From: an uncultured Ruminococcus sp.
GTDB taxonomy: Bacteria; Bacillota; Clostridia; Oscillospirales; Ruminococcaceae
Assembly: GCA_947176685.1 (NCBI GenBank)
Contig: CAMWRL010000081.1
Location: 1-7,777, forward strand
Direction: 5' to 3'
Length of the DNA stretch: 7,777 bases
Part shown: positions 1 through 4,605 of the stretch, piece after piece
Layout of the letters: every line of letters starts with the position of its first letter
How positions within the stretch are numbered: the stretch's first letter is position 1
Made by a program: the position numbers and the translations under genes
Notes under the pieces: model-generated
The model's input: the letters and a program-made list of their open reading frames with translations, nothing else
The model's database searches: none
Told to the model about the DNA's origin: nothing

Positions 1-1
1 C

Positions 2-1183
2 GTTAAAATCAAAGTGGCGAATCTTGCCGATGACTTGTCAAAATTCCAGAGCCTGATTGACAAAAATATGAGCTGCGACGTGGAAATCAAGTTCTATCCG
101 TACAGCGATGAAACAGACTCCCTTGAATTACTGCACCTTGATATGATTTCCGGAGAAGAATTTGACGTTGTATACGCACAGACAGAAGATATTTATAAAC
201 TTATCAAAAGGGGTTATATGACAGACCTGTCACCGCTTATGGAGCAGTCCGAAACGCTGAAAAAGGAAGATTTCCTGCCTAACGTGTTAGCTGGACTGGA
301 GGTTGACGGAAAAATACCTGCTATATGCAACAACTGGCAGTTATTTACTGCCGCCGCCAAAACCTCCAACGTCGGCGAAAATATGGAAAGCTGGACTCCG
401 GCGCAGGCTTTTGAGGCATACAATAATATGCCCGAAGATATGAATTTTCTTTACATAGATTTCAAGGAATACGACACACTCAACTATTTTATGTCGCGTG
501 TAATCGTTGATTCAGTGGACTACAAGAATAATACATGTAATTTCAGCGGTGCTTTTATGGAAACGCTCGAAAGAATCAATAATCTTCCGGAAGTTCCGAA
601 ATATGAACCGGACGAAAGTTCATTGGTTAACAATCACGCTCTTGTTAAGGATGTATGGCTTTTCGGCATAAACAGCACTCTGACACAACAGATTTATGTA
701 CCGTTCGGCGGTGAAGATATAACTTTCGTGGGCTATCCGTCCGAATCCGGCAAGGGCTATACTACGAACTGTTTTTCAATGTTTGCAATCCCTGAAACAA
801 GTAAGCACAAAACGCAGGCTTATGAGTTTATAAGTTTCATGATAAACGACTACTTAACCAACGGCAATGGCGTATTTTACACTATGCCCATTACAGAAAG
901 ACATTTACAGATACAACTAAATGAAAGCAAATACAGCGGTTCATCAGTAAACTGTCCGCAGTATCTGCCAAACAGTACTGAACAGGTACAGATTTCGGAG
1001 GAGATACTCAACAAGGCTGTTGACTATATAAGGCGTGTTGAACTTGAGCCATACAAATCATCAAAAGTAGACAATATAATTTTTACGGAGTATCACAAGT
1101 GTTTTGCTGGAGAAACCACTCCCCAGAAGTGCGCCGATACTCTTAATGACAGAATATCCCTTTATTTAAGCGAAAATGAATAA
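2..1183 (+). CDS. Extracellular solute-binding protein (ABC importer type), 3' part only
   Basis: This is the C-terminal ~393 residues of a probable family 1 (sugar-type) solute-binding protein, the lipoprotein that captures a substrate outside the cell for an ABC importer. The frame is open to the window edge, and the GTG at 14 has no ribosome binding site and starts inside the fold, so the real start and any signal peptide lie upstream. Family-like stretches are an early strand with EEFDVVYAQTEDIYKLIKRG followed by MTDLSPLMEQ; a middle VGYPSESGKGYTTNCFSMFAIPE segment (hinge and ligand-side region); an AYEFISFMI helix; and a C-terminal EYHKCFAGETTPQKCADTLNDRISLYLSE helix typical of these proteins. 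The substrate cannot be told from sequence, and no permease genes are visible. The TAA stop at 1181-1183 lies 7 bp before the insertion sequence, so readthrough would enter the IS in the sense direction. Confidence 0.8.
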   Translation, partial: VKIKVANLADDLSKFQSLIDKNMSCDVEIKFYPYSDETDSLELLHLDMISGEEFDVVYAQTEDIYKLIKRGYMTDLSPLMEQSETLKKEDFLPNVLAGLEVDGKIPAICNNWQLFTAAAKTSNVGENMESWTPAQAFEAYNNMPEDMNFLYIDFKEYDTLNYFMSRVIVDSVDYKNNTCNFSGAFMETLERINNLPEVPKYEPDESSLVNNHALVKDVWLFGINSTLTQQIYVPFGGEDITFVGYPSESGKGYTTNCFSMFAIPETSKHKTQAYEFISFMINDYLTNGNGVFYTMPITERHLQIQLNESKYSGSSVNCPQYLPNSTEQVQISEEILNKAVDYIRRVELEPYKSSKVDNIIFTEYHKCFAGETTPQKCADTLNDRISLYLSENE

Positions 1184-1190
1184 ATCATTA

Positions 1191-1208
1191 GACCTCCTCG
1201 GAAACTAA
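1191..1208 (+). repeat. IS left terminal inverted repeat
   Basis: This 18-bp end is an exact reverse complement of 2093-2110; the match becomes 20 bp if the flanking TA is counted. Beyond it the two ends diverge. Read outward on the minus strand, the repeat contains GAGGAGGT, a near-perfect Shine-Dalgarno core. Confidence 0.95.
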
Positions 1209-1215
1209 ATCAAGA

Positions 1216-1244
1216 TTGACAAATCGCATGAAAAGTGATACCAT
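1216..1244 (+). promoter_or_regulatory. Probable transposase promoter
   Basis: A perfect -35 TTGACA (1216-1221) lies 17 bp before TACCAT (1239-1244), which matches 4 of 6 bases of the -10 consensus. It is just inside the left inverted repeat, as usual for an IS. Transcription would start near 1251, which favours the ATG at 1261 over the TTG at 1216 or the ATG at 1228. The resulting leader would be only about 10 nt, with the weak ribosome binding site AGGGTGAT at its start. Confidence 0.5.
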
Positions 1245-1260
1245 TGAGCAGGGTGATAAA

Positions 1261-1704
1261 ATGGATTTTTACGGTAAAACAGTGAAATTGAGCGATAAAG
1301 ATTTTAAACAGATCGTCGGCGTTAAAAGGGAGACATTTGATGCAATGGTAACGATTTTGAAGGAAGCATACGCAAGGAAGCCACGGAAGTGGAGAGGAGG
1401 ACGAAAAAAGAAACTGACTATGGAGGAACAGCTACTGATGACTTTAAAATATCTTCGTCAGTATGTGACTCAAAAGGAGCTTGCATTTGAATTTGAGGTT
1501 GGTGAAGCAACCGTTTGCGATACGATCAGATGGGTAGAAGATACCTTGATAAAAGACGGAACATTTTCGCTGCCTGGGAAAAAAGTATTGCTTGAAGATG
1601 AAAGTATAGAAGTAGTGCTTGTTGATGTTACTGAATGTCCCGTTGAACGCCCTCAAAAAAACAAAGAAAATGTTATTCCGGCAAAAAGAAACGGCACACG
1701 ATAA
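1261..1704 (+). CDS. IS5-family transposase, N-terminal frame (HTH and first catalytic Asp)
   Basis: This frame encodes the DNA-binding part of a DDE transposase, which cuts and joins the IS ends. The start is ATG 1261 (MDFYGKTVKL), chosen because AGGGTGAT precedes it and the likely promoter lies just upstream; in-frame TTG 1216 and ATG 1228 are alternatives. Residues ~51-95 (LTMEEQLLMTLKYL, then KELAFEFEVGEATVCDTI) form the helix-turn-helix characteristic of this group. Residues 120-131 (LVDVTECPVERP) hold the first catalytic aspartate, D122. The frame then runs out of family resemblance after PQKN and stops at 1702-1704. The remaining catalytic domain continues in the -1 frame from about 1662. 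Alone, this 147-aa product lacks two of three catalytic residues; at most it could bind the IS ends as a regulator, which is inference. Confidence 0.8.
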   Translation: MDFYGKTVKLSDKDFKQIVGVKRETFDAMVTILKEAYARKPRKWRGGRKKKLTMEEQLLMTLKYLRQYVTQKELAFEFEVGEATVCDTIRWVEDTLIKDGTFSLPGKKVLLEDESIEVVLVDVTECPVERPQKNKENVIPAKRNGTR

Positions 1705-2096
1705 AAGCACAGGTAGTCGTTAACAGAGCAAACGGAATCATTATCTGTACTGCCGAAGATTATGGCAGGACTCACGATTTTCAACTTTATAAATGTACCA
1801 TAGGAAGTCGCGTTCTTAACAGCATCAAGGAGCAAGCTGATAGTGGGTATCAAGGTATATCTGCGTTTCATCAAAATAGTGAAACACCCAGAAAAAAGCC
1901 CAGGGGCGGTGAATTGACAGATGATGAAAAAAGAGAAAACCGCCGTATCTCACATGAACGAATCCTCGTCGAAAACGTCAATGCCAAAATTAAGGTTTTT
2001 AAGATCATGAAATACCCCTATCGTAACCGCAGAAAACGTCATTGTCTGCGCTTAAATTTGATTTGCGGTATCATTAATTTTGAATCCCGAAATTAG
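1647..2096 (+). CDS. IS5-family transposase, C-terminal frame (-1), catalytic core
   Basis: This is the -1 frame that completes the transposase. It is open from after a stop at 1644-1646 to TAG 2094-2096, and family resemblance begins at CAA 1662 (QRKCYSGKKKRHTIKAQVVV). Joined at AAC 1660-1662, the two parts give a 278-aa protein, a normal length for the group, with no gap in the motif order. In fused numbering the second catalytic residue is D194 (ADSGYQGI). The R-(3)-E-(6)-K signature is R234, E238 and K245 (ERILVENVNAKIK). The C-terminal YRNRRKRHCLRLNLICGIIN stretch is also typical. It has no ribosome binding site and no good start codon at its beginning, so it is expressed only by frameshifting or is the broken half of an inactivated gene. 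The overlap with the first frame is 1647-1704. Confidence 0.75.
   Translation, partial: TPSKKQRKCYSGKKKRHTIKAQVVVNRANGIIICTAEDYGRTHDFQLYKCTIGSRVLNSIKEQADSGYQGISAFHQNSETPRKKPRGGELTDDEKRENRRISHERILVENVNAKIKVFKIMKYPYRNRRKRHCLRLNLICGIINFESRN
1656..1662 (+). other. Candidate -1 slippery heptamer A AAA AAC
   Basis: In the first transposase frame the codons are CCT CAA AAA AAC, so 1656-1662 is an in-phase X XXY YYZ heptamer, exactly where homology passes to the -1 frame. Neither a Shine-Dalgarno-like stimulator 10-14 nt upstream nor a strong downstream hairpin is evident; only a weak CCG/CGG pairing is nearby. Loss of one A from an original A8 run would give the same picture. Confidence 0.45.
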
Positions 2097-2110
2097 TTTC
2101 CGAGGAGGTC
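2093..2110 (-). repeat. IS right terminal inverted repeat
   Basis: This is the reverse complement of 1191-1208. It contains the transposase stop codon TAG (2094-2096). On the plus strand it presents CGAGGAGGTC pointing out of the element. Its last base (C at 2110) serves as the final G of the neighbouring methyltransferase stop codon on the minus strand. Confidence 0.95.
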
Positions 2111-2913
2111 TATTCTTTTGAGAGTTCCCAGAACGCAACGGCACTTGCGGCGGCAACATTCAGCGAATCAACGCCGTCTGCCATAGGGATTTTGACAGTA
2201 TAATCGCAGGATTCTATTGTTGACTGCTTGAGTCCCTCGCCCTCATTACCCAGTATAACGGCGGTTTTTTCCAGACATTTCAACACCGGACTGTCTATAT
2301 CAAGTGTGTTGTCGTGAAGTGCCATTGCAACTGTTGTAAAACCATATTCTTTTAATTTACTGATATAATTATCATCTTCAAAGTACGTCCACGGCATTCT
2401 GAAAACCGTTCCCATACTGACACGCACCGACCGTCTGTATAAAGGGTCACTGCTTGCCGGTGTAAGCAATACTGCTTCAACTTTCATTGCCGCCGCTGAA
2501 CGCATTATTGCACCTATATTGGTTTGATTCATAATGTCCTCCAGAACGGCTATTCTTGTTTTATTTTGCAGTACCTCCCCGACTGCCGGAAGCTTTTTTC
2601 TTCTCATAGCGCACAACATTCCCTGCGTGAGTTTAAAACCCGTGATTTCCGTTAATACATCGCTGTCCGCCGTATAAACGTCAATATCTCCCAGACGTTC
2701 AATAATGTCACTTGCCTTGCTGATATACTTTCTTTCGGCAAGTGCGGAAAGAGGTTCATAGCCTGCGTCAAGCGCAAGCCGTATTACCTTTGGACTTTCC
2801 GCTATGAAAATTCCCTGCTCCGGTTCAAAATAGCGTTTAAGCTGTATTTCGGAAGTTATTGTATATGGTATGAGTTCCGGAATATCAAGTCTGTCTGTTT
2901 CAATTATCCGCAT
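2110..2913 (-). CDS. SpoU/TrmH-family RNA 2'-O-methyltransferase
   Basis: This 267-aa protein probably transfers methyl from S-adenosylmethionine to a ribose 2'-OH in tRNA or rRNA. The N-terminal ~100 residues resemble the substrate-binding domain of the RlmB/TrmH group. The SPOUT trefoil-knot domain follows with its three motifs: motif 1 at ~N132-R138 (NIGAIMR), motif 2 at 221-228 (LGNEGEGL), and motif 3 at 242-263 (IPMADGVDSLNVAAASA and on to WE). The conserved Asn and Arg of motif 1 and the Asn-Glu pair of motif 2 are intact, so it should be active. The exact target base is not readable. ATG 2913 follows GGGAGG with 6 nt spacing and overlaps the upstream gene's 3' end by 14 bp, indicating translational coupling. 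The stop TAG (2112-2110) takes its last base from the inserted IS. No terminator separates it from the IS, so its transcript probably runs antisense into the transposase. Confidence 0.92.
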   Translation of the reverse strand: MRIIETDRLDIPELIPYTITSEIQLKRYFEPEQGIFIAESPKVIRLALDAGYEPLSALAERKYISKASDIIERLGDIDVYTADSDVLTEITGFKLTQGMLCAMRRKKLPAVGEVLQNKTRIAVLEDIMNQTNIGAIMRSAAAMKVEAVLLTPASSDPLYRRSVRVSMGTVFRMPWTYFEDDNYISKLKEYGFTTVAMALHDNTLDIDSPVLKCLEKTAVILGNEGEGLKQSTIESCDYTVKIPMADGVDSLNVAAASAVAFWELSKE

Positions 2914-3754
2914 TTTTTCCTCCCGTAAGCGTTATTTCAGCCTTTGAGCTTTCGTCATCACGGATTATTCCGCCGACTTCCGGTACAAAAATATTTCCGC
3001 TTCGGGGATTCTTTATGCTGATTACCGGAGTTGTTATATATGCTTCAACGTCCGACTTCTCAAAGCACAAATCCGTATCAATCATTTCGCAGTTTATAAG
3101 CTTCAGTCCTTTGCAGTAACATAACGGCTGTGTACCTATAATTTTGCAGTTCTCAAACGTTATATTTTCGGAATACCATGCTAAATATTCGCCCCTGACA
3201 ATACTGTTGCGGATTGTTATATTTTCGGCGTGCCAGAAAGCGTCTTTTGTATTGAGTTCGCAGTTTTCAAAAACTGAATCTTTTATGTACTGGAAAGAAT
3301 ATTTTCCGTTGAGAGTGACTCCGCTGAAATTCAGTCCGCACGAACGCATCATAAAATACTCGCTTTTAACGTTGCAGTTATTCATAGTTATGCTGTTGAC
3401 AGACCAGCCGAACTCCGGCGAAATAATGTCGCAGTTATTCATTGTCACGTCCGAACACTCACGCAAAGCCTTTATGCCGTGAAGCTTTGAGTTGTTTATT
3501 TCTATATCCGCAGAGTACCACAATGCCGCACGGCACAAATCTGTCATTTCAGTGCCGGATATTTTCAGTTCCGTATCGTGCCAGAACGGATAACGGAGGT
3601 TACAGTAACATCCCTCAACCTGTATATTGCGGCTTTCTTTCAAAGCACTTTCGCCGTCTTCCTCTCCGTCAAACGAGCAGTTTTTAAGAATAATGCCATC
3701 ACTGTTATACAAAGCCCTTTCTTCCCCGAAAGTCATATTTTCAATAATTTTCAT
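2900..3754 (-). CDS. DUF3737 family protein, parallel beta-helix-like repeats
   Basis: This is a 284-aa cytoplasmic-looking protein (no signal peptide or membrane segment) recognised as DUF3737, a family of unknown function found in gut bacteria. From ~21 to ~240 it consists of roughly 20-residue repeats built on strand-NC-x-strand patterns (IILKNCSF, ITMNNCNV, NITIRNSIV, NITFENCKI, LKLINCEM). Between them lie aromatic turns such as YPFWH, AFWHAEN and LAWYSEN. This regular spacing of Asn, Cys and aromatic residues suggests a right-handed parallel beta-helix. N-terminal MKIIENMTFGEERALY and C-terminal NPRSGNIFVPEVGGIIRDD frame the repeats. ATG 3754 has the strong ribosome binding site AAAGGAG (3771-3765), which touches the stop of the preceding gene. 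It is the middle gene of a three-gene operon. The fold is inference; any enzymatic role would be a guess. Confidence 0.85.
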   Translation of the reverse strand: MKIIENMTFGEERALYNSDGIILKNCSFDGEEDGESALKESRNIQVEGCYCNLRYPFWHDTELKISGTEMTDLCRAALWYSADIEINNSKLHGIKALRECSDVTMNNCDIISPEFGWSVNSITMNNCNVKSEYFMMRSCGLNFSGVTLNGKYSFQYIKDSVFENCELNTKDAFWHAENITIRNSIVRGEYLAWYSENITFENCKIIGTQPLCYCKGLKLINCEMIDTDLCFEKSDVEAYITTPVISIKNPRSGNIFVPEVGGIIRDDESSKAEITLTGGKNADN

Positions 3755-3770
3755 AATATAATTGCTCCTT

Positions 3771-4304
3771 TCAGTCTGTTATTGATGAGCCTATAATTAC
3801 AAATCTCATCATATGCCTGTCGTAAATACTCCACATAATAGCACCCAGACAGTCATTTCCGTAATCAAAATAATTTGAAAAACCGTCATTCCAACTGTAA
3901 ATTTCAAGGTCTTTCCGGTAACACGCCGGAAAAAGCAAATGATTTACTTTCCGGAAATCCTCTGCCGTATACGGTACGGAATAAGGCATACAGTCAGAAT
4001 TTAAAAAAACATCGCTGTACGTCCAGTCATGATAAACCATTCTTTTCGGACTTATTATAAAAAAGTTTTCAGTATCACATTTTTCGCAGCGCATCTTGCT
4101 TTCGTCAACGTAAAACTCAGGAGGATTAATCATATTTCCGACACGTTTCCTTGAATTTAAGGCTGAAACAGCTGTTATTACTGCCTCTTTGTGAGAAACC
4201 TCACCTTTATAATCTTCGTCTGCTGACAGAATCACATAATCAAGCAGACATTTATCATACTTTTCGATATATTTGTAAAAAATATCATCAGTAAGCTCTT
4301 TCAC
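3771..4304 (-). CDS. Hypothetical protein, 177 aa, first gene of the operon
   Basis: I do not recognise this protein. GTG 4304 is preferred as the start because AAAGGAA (4321-4315) precedes it. The frame stays open upstream to a TTG at 4376 (201 aa), but that segment is AT-rich, lacks a ribosome binding site and looks like promoter DNA. In 177-aa numbering the visible features are an acidic N-terminal helix (KELTDDIFYKYIEKYD); one CxxC (MRCEKCDTEN, ~70-79) without a second pair, so a zinc site is uncertain; a Tyr/Trp/Asp-rich second half (VYHDWTYSDVFLN, YSWNDGFSNYFDYGNDC); and an ending WSIYDRHMMRFVIIGSSITD with alternating hydrophobics like a closing beta strand. There is no signal peptide or membrane helix, so it is probably cytosolic. 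Its TGA lies 16 bp before the DUF3737 start and overlaps that gene's ribosome binding site, so co-transcription is likely. Confidence 0.6.
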   Translation of the reverse strand: MKELTDDIFYKYIEKYDKCLLDYVILSADEDYKGEVSHKEAVITAVSALNSRKRVGNMINPPEFYVDESKMRCEKCDTENFFIISPKRMVYHDWTYSDVFLNSDCMPYSVPYTAEDFRKVNHLLFPACYRKDLEIYSWNDGFSNYFDYGNDCLGAIMWSIYDRHMMRFVIIGSSITD

Positions 4305-4354
4305 AATATCAATGTTCCTTTCCGTATATAGTTGAATCAAACCATACACAACTG

Positions 4355-4394
4355 ATTTTATGCTATATATAACCAAATTTTAGCATTTTATGCT
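4355..4394. repeat. 10-bp direct repeat ATTTTATGCT, 30 bp apart
   Basis: ATTTTATGCT occurs at 4355-4364 and 4385-4394, exactly 30 bp (about three helical turns) apart on the same face. Between them ATGCTA (4360-4365) and TAGCAT (4381-4386) form a 6-bp inverted pair. The set straddles the presumed leftward promoter, so it may be an operator, but AT-rich DNA makes chance matches likely. Confidence 0.4.
4377..4385 (-). promoter_or_regulatory. Possible extended -10 for the leftward operon
   Basis: On the minus strand this reads TGCTAAAAT, an extended -10 (TGn plus TAAAAT). No convincing -35 lies 17 bp upstream. Transcription would begin near 4370 and give a leader of about 66 nt before GTG 4304. 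This is weak evidence in very AT-rich DNA. Confidence 0.25.
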
Positions 4395-4401
4395 TTCAGC
4401 G

Positions 4402-4494
4402 GTGTATAGTTTAAGGTTTTTTCATAATCCTTTCATGTAAAAAAATTTTTATGAAGGTTTTTAAAAACAAGGACAAACTATACACACTATACAT
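4402..4494. repeat. Three ACTATACA-type copies in inverted and tandem order
   Basis: ACTATACAC lies at 4477-4485, ACTATACAT directly follows at 4486-4494, and an inverted ACTATACAC lies at 4402-4410. The inverted pair extends to 11 bp (GTGTATAGTTT at 4402-4412 and AAACTATACAC at 4475-4485). Inside the arms is an A/T-rich imperfect hairpin (TTCAT...ATGAA, about 4431-4455). The position between divergent genes suggests regulator binding sites; the function is not shown. Confidence 0.5.
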
Positions 4495-4554
4495 TATTTT
4501 ACATTTTTTCCAGAAATTTGTCAATATGCACTTTATCGCATTATAATTAAAGTA

Positions 4555-4582
4555 TTGACAAACAAAAAAATACATGTATAAT
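4555..4582 (+). promoter_or_regulatory. Strong sigma-A-type promoter for the LRR-dockerin gene
   Basis: A perfect -35 TTGACA (4555-4560) and a perfect -10 TATAAT (4577-4582) are separated by 16 bp. Transcription would start near 4589-4590, right at the ribosome binding site, so the leader would be only about 17 nt. Confidence 0.8.
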
Positions 4583-4589
4583 ATAAACT

Positions 4590-4596
4590 GGAGGTG
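4590..4596 (+). promoter_or_regulatory. Ribosome binding site GGAGGTG that sets the start at 4606
   Basis: GGAGGTG lies 9 nt before ATG 4606. A GTG at 4594 in the same frame is part of this site and is not the start. The following MKKLKK signal sequence supports ATG 4606. Confidence 0.85.
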
Positions 4597-4605
4597 TTTA
4601 TAAAC

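Larger units (their letters stand above)
1191..2110 (+). mobile_element. IS5-family insertion sequence (ISL2/IS1031-like), 920 bp, complete ends
   Basis: The element is bounded by perfect 18-bp inverted repeats (GACCTCCTCGGAAACTAA at 1191-1208 and its complement at 2093-2110). Both ends are flanked by TA (1189-1190 and 2111-2112), which is either a 2-bp target duplication or two more bases of inverted repeat; a 3-bp duplication is not supported (TTA against TAT). It carries one transposase with IS5-type motifs, split by a -1 frameshift. The length fits the small IS5-family groups. It sits between two convergent genes and rewrites the stop codon of the right-hand one. The subgroup is assigned from protein resemblance recalled from family knowledge, not from a database search. 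Confidence 0.9.

Noticed and set aside
14..16. GTG at 14 as the true start of the solute-binding protein
   Set aside because: The frame is open to the edge, no ribosome binding site precedes it, and there is no signal peptide, so the gene is cut by the window.
1444..1874. Minus-strand frames within the insertion sequence
   Set aside because: They are antisense to well-supported transposase motifs and lack any recognisable protein features.
1914..2096. Separate small 60-aa gene starting at TTG 1914
   Set aside because: It is the C-terminal end of the transposase -1 frame, which is continuous from 1662; the TTG is an internal leucine codon.
3144..3796. Three overlapping plus-strand open frames (61-112 aa class)
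   Set aside because: They lie antisense to the DUF3737 gene, have no family resemblance or ribosome binding site, and overlap one another; they reflect its codon composition.
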